NCBI GenBank assembly: GCA_018066285.1
Contig: JAGHRS010000027.1
Span: 1-57,529 of the forward strand
Reading direction: 5' to 3'
DNA: 57,529 nt
Source of the DNA: Candidatus Treponema caballi
GTDB taxonomy: Bacteria > Spirochaetota > Spirochaetia > Treponematales > Treponemataceae
The notes beneath the pieces were generated by a model. It searched no databases and was not told the origin of the DNA. It was given only the letters and a program-made list of their open reading frames with translations. Of this stretch, positions 9,465-17,563 are shown piece by piece. The first letter of the stretch is position 1. Every line of letters begins with the position of its first letter. Position numbers and translations under genes: made by a program.

Positions 9465-11858
9465 TTATCTCCTGATTGTAGTTGTGTTTATTCCTGAATT
9501 TGAGGATGAACTTCCGGCACTTGCAAACTGACGGATTACCAGTTCGTAGCGTGAAGAATCCTTATATCCTGTGTCAATTTCACCATCAGAGAAGTCAATT
9601 CTCCAGATGTAGTCAGAATCGTCCGGATCCTGACTTGATGTTGAGTACCATCCGCGCATAAGGCTTGTCTTTCCGAGTGCGCTCAGAGACTTATTGATTG
9701 CATTTCTGTTTCTGTAGATTTCAATCAACTCTGAAAGTGATGGAACAAACCAGCCGTCTGAACATGAAGCAGGAAGGCTGTGTGAAATGCCATAATTCTG
9801 TGCCCACCAGAAGCCCGGATAGGTACTTGATGCATTCCTTGCACCATTTGGATCAAGAGCCTGAACGACAGCCCAGTTATCATAGCCGTCCTTATCACCT
9901 GTCACAGTAACATCATCGTCTGCATACCATGAATTTGATCTTTCACAGGAAATCTCATCAATCATTGCATTGTAACCGTTACAGTACTCTTCCATCATAT
10001 AGATGTTGTCATTCTGTTCCAGTCCCATTCCAAACGGTATAAGTCCGTATTTTGAGAAAGCAACGACAGCTACAGCCTTAGACTTTTGTGTCGCCGTCAT
10101 TCTTGAAGCATCAGCGGCTGCAACTTTGGAGCCGTCACTCAGAATGATGTCTCCGGGAGCCCATGTTGCAGAAACAGAATCGAGAATGCTCAGAGACTCT
10201 GTTATCATGCTTTCGTTGCAGACGAATGTCACGTCATATGAACCTGCTGCATCAGGATAGGTAATGGTTACGGCAGCCTGCGTGTCACTGATGATACGGA
10301 CAGGAGAAGCCTCAAGACCAAACACGATGAACTTATCAGCACTCATGCCCGCGACGGTAAAGTTCTTTCCGTAGATTATTACGGAAATCTCTTCACCGCA
10401 GTAGTCTTTGCTTACATCAGGAAGTTCAACACGTGTAATTTCGGGATCTCCTGCAATCTGGATGCGTCCGGCTGCACTCTGAAGTACTCCGTCAATTGAT
10501 ACCTGAATGGAGAATATGCCACTGTCATAAGGAACCGGAATAAGCGTCTCAATAGTGTTTGAGGTATTTCCTGAACTTCCGGATACGGGACAGACAACCA
10601 TTACGTATACGTCGCTTTCATCCTTGCTTGAATAGGTTTCCCATATATAGCCTTCATCAAAGTTAATTCCCGTAGAATAGCTTGAACTGTACGGATTCTG
10701 TGAACTTGAACGGTAACGGCGGTATCCCATGTCGTAATTAGCGAATTCATAGAACGCGTCATTTATTTCATCACTGTTTCTGTAGATTTCTGCAAGTTCC
10801 CAAAGAGTTGGAATGAACCATCCTGTTTCGTATTTCGTGCCATACAGATTGTATTCTTCGCCATACGTTTCCGCATACCAGAAAGCCGGATAATATTCAT
10901 CCGCTTCGTCTGCATGATCAGGATCTGCCATCTGTATGATATTCCATGCTTCACTTCCGTCATTAAGACCGGTTATTTCTGCATAGGCAACATAATCATC
11001 ATCTGCCCAGGCGTTAAGTTCAGGAATGGAATCATATCCTCCAGCGTAATAACTACACCATCTCATGCCGTTTCCGTTATTTGCGTTTGTAATGCTTGAA
11101 ACACCGACCATATATGGTTCACCATCACGTTCATATGCTATGACACCCATCGGAATGCCCATTCTTCTCTTGTTGTAGTCATCAAGGGCAACTATTGAAC
11201 CATCCTTGAAAACAAGGTCACCGATTTCCCATGAAACACTGACAGAAGGCTCTTCTTCCACAGTCTGGACAGGAGGAGGAAGAACGGTTCTGCATTCTGC
11301 GGCCTCATTGCCATCGGAATCGACGACTGAAATGACCGTTTCTCCACGGATATCGAGGTTACGTCCTGACAGTTTCAATGATATTGCTGTGTCACCTTCA
11401 GAAAAAGCGTCAACTGATATTCTTGAAACAGCAGCAGGAGGGGTAATCTTGATTACAGCTGAAACGTCAGAAATTGATGTAAAGTTTTCAATAACCCGTA
11501 CGGTTATCGTTTCTGTAACATTAGCGGAAGACTGGCCTGTTGGAACAGTAACAACAGCTGTAGCTTCCGTTCCATTGCTGTTTACCTTGCACTGTACAGG
11601 AGACTGGTTCTTTCCGTTTTGAGAAAGCTGGACATGAAGTGCCTTCAATGCATTAAGGTCATATCCGTTGATTGTTACCGTCACACTCCGGTCTGTTTCA
11701 TTACTGCTCAGGTGATCCCTGCTCAATGAAATTGAGGTAACTCCTGTGACTGCAGTTCCAGCAGCCTGGCCACTTTTATTTGAAATAACTTTTGCCTGCG
11801 CATTTACAAGCGTTAAGGTGATGAGAATACAGAAAACTACGGAAACAAGCCGTTTCAT
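9465..11858 (-). CDS. Exported protein with duplicated DUF1566/Lcl-like modules and Ig-like spacers
   Basis: The 797-residue protein has a signal peptide (about 1-21, LVSVVFCILITLTLVNAQA). Beta-rich Ig/TIG-like segments flank two copies of one module. Copy 1 is about residues 208-430 (WEIGDLVFKDGSIVA ... GWFIPTLWELAEIYRN ... GYIWETYSS). Copy 2 is about 563-790 (WAPGDIILSDGSKVA ... GWFVPSLSELIEIYRN ... DYIWRIDFSDGEID). The GWF(I/V)P-LxEL-EIYRN signature resembles the DUF1566/Lcl C-terminal family, frequent in Treponema surface proteins. The C-terminus is Ser/Asn-rich. Function is unknown; an adhesin or surface sensor is plausible. GGAGAG precedes the ATG and a good promoter lies upstream, so this is the first gene of the hexokinase/flagellar run. 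Confidence 0.8.
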   Translation of the reverse strand: MKRLVSVVFCILITLTLVNAQAKVISNKSGQAAGTAVTGVTSISLSRDHLSSNETDRSVTVTINGYDLNALKALHVQLSQNGKNQSPVQCKVNSNGTEATAVVTVPTGQSSANVTETITVRVIENFTSISDVSAVIKITPPAAVSRISVDAFSEGDTAISLKLSGRNLDIRGETVISVVDSDGNEAAECRTVLPPPVQTVEEEPSVSVSWEIGDLVFKDGSIVALDDYNKRRMGIPMGVIAYERDGEPYMVGVSSITNANNGNGMRWCSYYAGGYDSIPELNAWADDDYVAYAEITGLNDGSEAWNIIQMADPDHADEADEYYPAFWYAETYGEEYNLYGTKYETGWFIPTLWELAEIYRNSDEINDAFYEFANYDMGYRRYRSSSQNPYSSSYSTGINFDEGYIWETYSSKDESDVYVMVVCPVSGSSGNTSNTIETLIPVPYDSGIFSIQVSIDGVLQSAAGRIQIAGDPEITRVELPDVSKDYCGEEISVIIYGKNFTVAGMSADKFIVFGLEASPVRIISDTQAAVTITYPDAAGSYDVTFVCNESMITESLSILDSVSATWAPGDIILSDGSKVAAADASRMTATQKSKAVAVVAFSKYGLIPFGMGLEQNDNIYMMEEYCNGYNAMIDEISCERSNSWYADDDVTVTGDKDGYDNWAVVQALDPNGARNASSTYPGFWWAQNYGISHSLPASCSDGWFVPSLSELIEIYRNRNAINKSLSALGKTSLMRGWYSTSSQDPDDSDYIWRIDFSDGEIDTGYKDSSRYELVIRQFASAGSSSSNSGINTTTIRR

Positions 11859-11894
11859 TAATCTCTCCTTTCAGTTCATATTTGTTCGAAAAAA

Positions 11895-11934
11895 TCGACA
11901 TAAGCATTATATAGTCGAAATCACCCTAATTCAA
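11895..11934 (-). promoter_or_regulatory. Promoter of the 11858-to-999 gene run, with flanking inverted repeat
   Basis: On the minus strand TTGAAT (11929-11934), a 17-nt spacer and TATAAT (11906-11911) form a good sigma-70 promoter about 48 nt before the ATG. TCGAC (11895-11899) and GTCGA (11914-11918) form an inverted repeat bracketing the -10 box, a possible operator. It is set back to back with the plus-strand uvrD promoter. Confidence 0.65.
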
Positions 11935-11960
11935 GACGCCCGGATTTTTTCCGTTGTCCC

Positions 11961-11989
11961 TTGTAGGATATTCTTCATTTCTGTACAAT
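11961..11989 (+). promoter_or_regulatory. Promoter of uvrD, apparently leaderless
   Basis: TTGTAG (11961-11966), a 17-nt spacer and TACAAT (11984-11989). Only 7 nt separate the -10 box from the ATG at 11997, so transcription would start at or next to the start codon. No Shine-Dalgarno is present. Confidence 0.55.
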
Positions 11990-11996
11990 GCTCAGC

Positions 11997-14180
11997 ATGG
12001 ATCTTGACGAACTCAAGCATGAACTAAACCCCGAACAGTACCGCGCAGTTACAACAACAGACGGAGCCCTGCTCATAATTGCAGGAGCTGGCTCAGGAAA
12101 GACGCGGGTCATCACGTTCCGCATAGCACACATGCTTGATACCGGCATTCCGCAGAGTGCCATTCTCGCCCTTACCTTCACAAACAAGGCCGCAAAGGAA
12201 ATGGAAGAGCGCGTAAAAAGCCTTACCGGCAAAAAACTGCAGAACCTTACCGTTTCCACATTCCACGCGTTCGGTGTCCGCATTCTCAGGGCAAACATAG
12301 AAAAGCTCGGATGGAGAAACAACTTCAGCATTTACGACGACACTGACAGAAACCAGCTCATCAAGGAATGCGGCCGTGAGCTCGGCTATACGTCAGACGG
12401 TCTTGATGTATATGCAGTGGGAAACCTCATTTCAAACGTGAAGATCGGACGCTGGAGATGGGGAGTAAACGCTAATGAGCAATACAGACCGCTGTATGAA
12501 AAGTACCAGTCAGGTCTCAAACTCTATAACGCAGTTGATTTTGACGATCTCATCGGTCTTCCGATAAAGCTTTTTCATGAACATCCGGATGTGCTTGAGC
12601 GCTATCGGGAACGTTTCAAGTACATCATGGTTGACGAGTTCCAGGATACAAGCCTGCAACAGTACGAGTTCATGCATCTTCTTGCGGATAAGAATGTTGC
12701 CGTTGTCGGTGATGATGACCAGTCAATCTACAGCTGGCGTGGTGCCAACTATGAAAACATCCGCATGTTTGAGCGTGATTTTGCAGATGTTCAGGAGATA
12801 CGCCTTGAGCAGAACTACCGCTCAACGGAGACTATTCTTGCAGCTGCAAACGGCGTAATTTCACATAATACAAACAGAAAGGATAAATCCCTGTGGTCGG
12901 GGAACGGATCTGGAAAACCAATAGAGATTTACATGCCTGAGAATGAGGCTGAGGAAGCTGATTTCATTGCGGAATCCATACAGGGCATCTGCATGGAGGA
13001 AAAGCGGCATTATGATGATTTCGGAGTGCTCATCCGCGCGAATACGCTTTCACGCGCCATAGAAGAGGCGTTTCTTGAGTGTAACATCCCCTACACTATG
13101 TCAGGCGGCACGAGTTTCTTCCAGAAAAAGGAAATTAAGGATGTCATCAGCTACCTCCGCGTTTGCGCAAACCACGACGATGACATCAACCTCCTCCGCA
13201 TCATCAACACACCACGGCGCGGTCTTGGGCGCGGTGCCATAGAGCAGCTCAACAGCATTGCTGCAGCGAAAACGTGTTCGCTTTGGGAAGCAATTGAATA
13301 TCTGATTAAATACTTTTCCGGCTATGGCGTCGGAGAAGCCATTCCAGGCCCTGATGAACTTACAGGAGCTGATGGCGCTGCAAGTGTTGCAGGAACAGCA
13401 TCCGCTTCCGAAGATGACAGCTGGTTTACAAGCGATGATGCAGCTGAAAACGATGTCGTAGCGCGCGCTGCATCCCGTCTGGGCTCAAAAAGCCTTGCCG
13501 ACCTTGAAGCTTTCCACGACCTTATCGTAAACCAGCGCGCTGAACTTCTTGCAAGTAACCGCGGACTTTCAAAAAAGGTCCGTGCGCTTATCGATGCCAT
13601 TGACTACAGAACGTTCCTGTATGCTGAAAACCCTAAAAGCGAGAAGGCGGCTCAGTTCAAGTTCAAGATGATTGAAGATCTGATACAGTCAATCGACACG
13701 TGGGAAAACAATCCTGACAACTTTGACACGGGCCTTTATGCTTACCTTAACCGCATCACGCTGCTTTCACAGAACGATGGCGATGATGACAGTCTTAAAG
13801 GAAAGGTCAACCTGATGACCATTCACGCGTCGAAGGGACTTGAGTTCCCGGTCGTCTTCATTGCAGGCTGTGAGGATGGCATCATCCCGCATGCAAGAAG
13901 CCTTGAGGATGCAGACGGCGGCGGCATTGAAGAAGAAAGACGCCTCTTCTACGTCGCCATAACGCGCGCCCGCGACAAGCTCTTCCTTTCATGCTGCCAC
14001 CACAGAAAGCACATGCAGCAGGTCGCGGAAAGCACACCATCCCCGTTCCTGGATGAAATTCCCGCAAACCTGGTCGAATATCACGAGCCCCAGACTGAAG
14101 TCACCAGCGACAAGCTCGCCGACATGCTCGAAATGATGAAGATGAAATTCGCCCCCGACACGCCTGAAGAAAACGCCTGA
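11997..14180 (+). CDS. pcrA: UvrD/Rep/PcrA-family DNA helicase
   Basis: This is a superfamily 1A 3'-5' helicase for repair and replication restart. Motifs in order: the Q motif region LNPEQYRAV, Walker A AGAGSGKT (29-36), TFTNKAAKEM (Ia), VDEFQDTS (II), GDDDQSIYSWRGA (III), QNYRST (IV), MTIHASKGLEFPVVF (V) and RRLFYVAITRARDKL (VI). At 727 residues it has full PcrA length. Residues about 455-490 form an acidic, Ala/Ser-rich low-complexity insert in the 2B region. An ATG nine nt upstream is in frame, but MDLDELKHELNP is preferred because the -10 box would otherwise overlap the start. Whether it is orthologous to Rep or to PcrA/UvrD cannot be fixed by eye. Confidence 0.93.
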   Translation: MDLDELKHELNPEQYRAVTTTDGALLIIAGAGSGKTRVITFRIAHMLDTGIPQSAILALTFTNKAAKEMEERVKSLTGKKLQNLTVSTFHAFGVRILRANIEKLGWRNNFSIYDDTDRNQLIKECGRELGYTSDGLDVYAVGNLISNVKIGRWRWGVNANEQYRPLYEKYQSGLKLYNAVDFDDLIGLPIKLFHEHPDVLERYRERFKYIMVDEFQDTSLQQYEFMHLLADKNVAVVGDDDQSIYSWRGANYENIRMFERDFADVQEIRLEQNYRSTETILAAANGVISHNTNRKDKSLWSGNGSGKPIEIYMPENEAEEADFIAESIQGICMEEKRHYDDFGVLIRANTLSRAIEEAFLECNIPYTMSGGTSFFQKKEIKDVISYLRVCANHDDDINLLRIINTPRRGLGRGAIEQLNSIAAAKTCSLWEAIEYLIKYFSGYGVGEAIPGPDELTGADGAASVAGTASASEDDSWFTSDDAAENDVVARAASRLGSKSLADLEAFHDLIVNQRAELLASNRGLSKKVRALIDAIDYRTFLYAENPKSEKAAQFKFKMIEDLIQSIDTWENNPDNFDTGLYAYLNRITLLSQNDGDDDSLKGKVNLMTIHASKGLEFPVVFIAGCEDGIIPHARSLEDADGGGIEEERRLFYVAITRARDKLFLSCCHHRKHMQQVAESTPSPFLDEIPANLVEYHEPQTEVTSDKLADMLEMMKMKFAPDTPEENA

Positions 14181-14210
14181 ACACAGAGAAATAACTCTTT
14201 TAAAAGCAAC

Positions 14211-14341
14211 GGGGTGTGGGACACACCTGCAGAAACGCAGAGCCGCGCTGCGGCGCTGTGGTATCTCACTCACATTCGGCTTTGCCGAATGTTCGGGGCC
14301 GATGCACGTCTCTGTGTTTCTTCCAGCGCATCCCACACCCC
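14211..14341 (+). repeat. Long hairpin repeat, copy 1
   Basis: A 131-bp imperfect palindrome. The outer arms GGGGTGTGGGA/TCCCACACCCC are perfect. An inner stem AGAAACGCAGAG (14231-14242) pairs with CTCTGTGTTTCT (14310-14321) through one G-U. The apical hairpin is ACATTCGGC-TTT-GCCGAATGT (14272-14292). Between stems lie the conserved strings GCTGCGGCGCT, GGTATCTCACTC and TCGGGGCCGA, shared with the reverse complement of copy 2. It begins 30 nt after the uvrD stop. It could act as a structured RNA, a terminator-like 3' end or a mobile palindromic element. Confidence 0.85.
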
Positions 14342-14375
14342 TTTTCTCTAAAAAAGGCATTTCTCTGCAACGGGA

Positions 14376-14460
14376 CGTTTTCTTCGGATGCCGCAGCCCT
14401 AATAGTCCGCTTTTACGCGCGGAGCGCGGGGGCTGGCGGGACATGCTTTTAAAGAAAACG
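14376..14460 (+). repeat. Separate nested hairpin between the two long repeats
   Basis: CGTTTTCTT (14376-14384) pairs with AAGAAAACG (14452-14460). Inside, CCGC-AGCCC (14391-14399) pairs with GGGCT-G-GCGG (14429-14438), with one bulged G. An apical CGCGC-GGA-GCGCG hairpin occupies 14416-14428. It shares no sequence with the flanking long repeats. The single-stranded linker CTAATAGTCCGCTTTTA joins the inner stems. Function unknown. Confidence 0.55.
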
Positions 14461-14541
14461 GATTTTCAGGCTTTCTAGGGCGGCTGACATTTGCCTATTT
14501 TAAATAAACTGCTTTCAGCAAAAAAAACATCCCCGATTCTC

Positions 14542-14681
14542 TGAAGCATGGGGTGTGGGACATACCGTAAGAGACACATGGTCGTGCCTCGGCCCCGAGC
14601 GCGCTTGCGCGCGAGTGAGATACCTTAGCGCCGCAGCATGACCATGTGGCTCTGAAGGGAGGGCCCACACCCCATGCTTCA
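14542..14681 (-). repeat. Long hairpin repeat, copy 2 (inverted relative to copy 1)
   Basis: A 140-bp palindrome with a perfect 18-bp outer stem (14542-14559 with 14664-14681; core GGGGTGTGGG/CCCACACCCC). An inner stem runs from AGAGACACATGGTC to GACCATGTGGCTCT with one mismatch. The apical stem is GCGCGC-TT-GCGCGC. Its reverse complement aligns with copy 1 at the loops and junctions, while the stems differ in a base-paired, compensatory way. It ends about 55 bp before the secA ATG. Confidence 0.85.
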
Positions 14682-14700
14682 AAAAAGCACATGTTTTTTC

Positions 14701-14729
14701 TTGCTTAAATCAGTTTTTCTTATTAAATT
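14701..14729 (+). promoter_or_regulatory. Weak promoter candidate for secA, leaderless geometry
   Basis: TTGCTT (14701-14706), a 17-nt spacer and TAAATT (14724-14729), then 6 nt to the ATG at 14736. Both hexamers are only partial matches, but the spacing and distance to the ATG match those of uvrD and folC. There is no Shine-Dalgarno. Confidence 0.35.
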
Positions 14730-14735
14730 AGAATA

Positions 14736-17507
14736 ATGTTAGACGCAATTATGACGCTTTTTTTCGGTTCAAAGCATGAGCGCGACATTAAAGCATTAAA
14801 ACCAATTCTTGAAAAAGTTAACGCTGAGGAAGCATGGGCTTCTTCACTTACCGCAGAACAGTTCCGTGAAACATCAGACGGCTTCAGAAAGCAGATTGCC
14901 GACGGTACTTCCCTTGACGACATTCTTCCAAAAGCATTTGCGCTTGCCCGCGAAGCAAGTAAGCGTATTCTTGGTGAGCGCCCGTATGACACGCAGATTA
15001 TGGGTTCCATCGTCCTGCATCAGGGCAAGCTTGCTGAGCTTAAGACCGGTGAAGGAAAGACGCTTATGACCGTCGCCGCTGCGTACCTTAACGCACTGGC
15101 AGGAAAAGGCGTTCACGTCGTCACTGTAAACGATTACCTGGCAGAGCGCGACGCAAACTGGATGCGCCCTGTCTACGAATATCTGGGCGTATCCGTCGGC
15201 ATCATCGTTGCCGGCATGGATAACGCCGCACGCAAAGCCGCCTACGACTGCGACATCACGTACGGAACGAACAACGAGCTCGGCTTTGACTACCTTCGTG
15301 ACAACATGCAGATCAGCCTTGACCAGAAAGTCCAGCGCGGTTTTGCCTACTGTATCGTCGACGAAATTGACTCCATCCTCATTGATGAAGCCCGTACTCC
15401 GCTCATCATCTCAGGTCAGGGCGAGGATGACACCGCCAAGTTCTACGAGGTCGACAAGTACGTAAACCAGCTCGATGAGGTTGAGAAAGACCCGGAGACT
15501 GGCGATTACCCGGAGGAAAGCCCGCTTCATCCTGATGTGATCATCAAGGGTGACTACAAGCTTGATGAAAAAAGCCGCCGCGTATCATTCACCGATGACG
15601 GCATGAACAAGATCGAGGCAATCCTTCAGAAGCATAACGTCATTTCAGGAAGCCTCTTTGACGAGGAGAACTTCGAGTACATCCATTACTTCACTCAGGC
15701 TGTCCGTGCCCATAAGCTCTACAAGAACGATGTAGACTACGTTGTCAAGGACGGCCAGGTCCAGATTGTCGATGAGTTTACCGGCCGTATCCTTGAAGGA
15801 CGCCGCTATGGAGACGGACTGCATCAGGCAATCGAGGCGAAGGAACACATCCGTATTGCGCAGAGGAACCGCACGCTTGCGACAATCACGTTCCAGAACT
15901 ACTTCCGCATGTACTCAAAGCTTTCCGGCATGACCGGTACCGCAGAGACTGAGGCAATTGAATTCAGTAAGATATACAGCCTTGATGTCGTTGTCGTGCC
16001 GACACACAAGCCGGTCGCACGTATCGATGAAAACGACGAGATTTACCTTACAGAAGACGATAAATGGGAAGCAATCTGCCGCGAAATTCAGGAAGCCCAC
16101 GCAAAGGGTCAGCCTGTTCTTGTCGGAACTGTTTCCATTGAAAAGTCAGAGCACCTTTCTGCCCTGCTCACCAAGAAAGGCATAAGGCACGAGGTCTTGA
16201 ACGCAAAGAACCATGCACGTGAAGCACTTATCGTAGCTGAGGCTGGCGCATATGGCGCTGTCACCATTGCAACGAACATGGCTGGTCGTGGTACCGATAT
16301 CAAGCTTGGTGGAAACGCGAAGTTCCGCGCCGAAAAGCGTGCAGGAACACAGGCAACACCAGAGCAGTATCAGGCCGCATACGAGATTGAGCTTGAGCAG
16401 TGGAAGAAGGACTACGAGAAGGTCAAGGAAGCAGGTGGATTGTACATCATCGGCTCTGAACGGCACGAAAGCCGGCGCATCGACAACCAGCTCCGCGGTC
16501 GTTCCGGCCGTCAGGGTGACCCGGGCCGCAGTAAGTTCTTCATCTCAATGGATGACGATTTGATGCGCCTGTTCGGCGGTGAGCGCATGAAGGTCATGAT
16601 GAGCCGGATTGGCATGCAGCCGGGTGAGCCTATCTACCACCCGCTTATCACCAAGAGCATTGAAAACGCCCAGACAAAGGTCGAGGAGCGCAACTTTGAC
16701 ATAAGAAAGAGGCTGCTTGACTTCGACGATGTCCTTAACGAGCAGAGAAACACCATATACAGCCAGCGCGACAGCATCCTGTCTGACGACAATCTTGCAG
16801 AACGCGTCATGGGCAACGCAGAGGATATGGTCGATGACATTGTCGATGATTTCCTTGAAGCTAACCACAAGAACCCGGCTGCCGCACAGGGTGAACTCAC
16901 GGATGAGCTTAAGCGCGTATTCGCACTGGAAGCAGATCTGCCAGAAATGACCGGGAAAGCTGATGGGGATGCAATAAAAGCGAAGTTTGACGCTGCACTC
17001 AAGAAAGACCTTGAAATGAAGCAGAGCCTTGCAGGTAAAGAAAACCTGAACATGTTCATCCGCTATCAGTACATCCAGGATATCGATAAGAGATGGCTCG
17101 ATCATCTTGAGCAGCTTGAGGCTCTGCGCGAGGCTGTGTACCTCCGCTCTTACAGCCAGAAGAACCCTCTTACCGAGTACAAGATTGAAGGCTTCAACAT
17201 CTTCTACGACATGATGGATGAAATCAGACAGGCCATCGTTTCACGCTTGTTCCGCGTCCGTGTCCAGGTGGGACCGGCAGACGCAAGAATGCGCGGTGCA
17301 ACAGGCCCACGCCAGATGAACGCCCAGCACAACGCCATGCAGTCCTTCAACGGAAACGCAGCCCGCGCCGCCGCTGACAATAGCCCGATGGCCCAGCGCC
17401 GCCAGGGAGACAGCGTCACCGTCGTCCGTCAGGGTCCGAAAGTAGGCAGAAACGACCCGTGTCCATGCGGATCAGGAAAGAAGTACAAGAACTGTTGTGG
17501 AAGATAA
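14736..17507 (+). CDS. secA: Preprotein translocase ATPase SecA
   Basis: SecA is the motor ATPase that drives unfolded preproteins through SecYEG. The 923 residues contain Walker A TGEGKT (104-109), the DYLRDNM segment, VDEIDSILIDEARTPLIISG (DEAD-like motif plus start of the preprotein cross-linking domain), TNMAGRGTDIKLGG, and IGSERHESRRIDNQLRGRSG (motif VI). A helical scaffold with WLDHL follows. The C-terminal zinc-binding SEC-C tail is GRNDPCPCGSGKKYKNCCGR. All domains appear intact. The start codon is the first Met of the conserved MLDAIMTLFFGSKHERD N-terminus. It is monocistronic, closed by its own terminator. Confidence 0.98.
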   Translation: MLDAIMTLFFGSKHERDIKALKPILEKVNAEEAWASSLTAEQFRETSDGFRKQIADGTSLDDILPKAFALAREASKRILGERPYDTQIMGSIVLHQGKLAELKTGEGKTLMTVAAAYLNALAGKGVHVVTVNDYLAERDANWMRPVYEYLGVSVGIIVAGMDNAARKAAYDCDITYGTNNELGFDYLRDNMQISLDQKVQRGFAYCIVDEIDSILIDEARTPLIISGQGEDDTAKFYEVDKYVNQLDEVEKDPETGDYPEESPLHPDVIIKGDYKLDEKSRRVSFTDDGMNKIEAILQKHNVISGSLFDEENFEYIHYFTQAVRAHKLYKNDVDYVVKDGQVQIVDEFTGRILEGRRYGDGLHQAIEAKEHIRIAQRNRTLATITFQNYFRMYSKLSGMTGTAETEAIEFSKIYSLDVVVVPTHKPVARIDENDEIYLTEDDKWEAICREIQEAHAKGQPVLVGTVSIEKSEHLSALLTKKGIRHEVLNAKNHAREALIVAEAGAYGAVTIATNMAGRGTDIKLGGNAKFRAEKRAGTQATPEQYQAAYEIELEQWKKDYEKVKEAGGLYIIGSERHESRRIDNQLRGRSGRQGDPGRSKFFISMDDDLMRLFGGERMKVMMSRIGMQPGEPIYHPLITKSIENAQTKVEERNFDIRKRLLDFDDVLNEQRNTIYSQRDSILSDDNLAERVMGNAEDMVDDIVDDFLEANHKNPAAAQGELTDELKRVFALEADLPEMTGKADGDAIKAKFDAALKKDLEMKQSLAGKENLNMFIRYQYIQDIDKRWLDHLEQLEALREAVYLRSYSQKNPLTEYKIEGFNIFYDMMDEIRQAIVSRLFRVRVQVGPADARMRGATGPRQMNAQHNAMQSFNGNAARAAADNSPMAQRRQGDSVTVVRQGPKVGRNDPCPCGSGKKYKNCCGR

Positions 17508-17525
17508 AGCTGCTTATCGGCTGTG

Positions 17526-17563
17526 CCGCATGACTTCCTTGTCATGCGGTTGCTTTTCTTTAT
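17526..17563 (+). terminator. Rho-independent terminator after secA
   Basis: A 9-bp perfect stem CCGCATGAC/GTCATGCGG with a TTCCTT loop is followed by a T-rich tail (TTGCTTTTCTTTATTT). It begins 18 nt after the secA stop. The tail runs into the end of the convergent aldehyde dehydrogenase gene. Confidence 0.85.

Larger units (their letters stand above)
14181..14735. other. Intergenic region between uvrD and secA
   Basis: This is a 555-bp stretch with no credible gene. Short open frames across it are shadows of the palindromes. It holds two inverted long-hairpin repeats, a third hairpin between them, and a weak secA promoter at its right end. I see no clear U-tract terminator for uvrD other than the hairpins themselves. 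Confidence 0.75.

Noticed and set aside
14216-14452. Short open frames in the uvrD-secA gap (for example 14216-14452 plus, 13989-14444 minus)
   Set aside because: They run through the palindromic elements, lack ribosome sites and resemble no protein.
16545-17105. A 186-residue minus-strand open frame inside secA
   Set aside because: It is antisense to conserved SecA sequence without any supporting signal.
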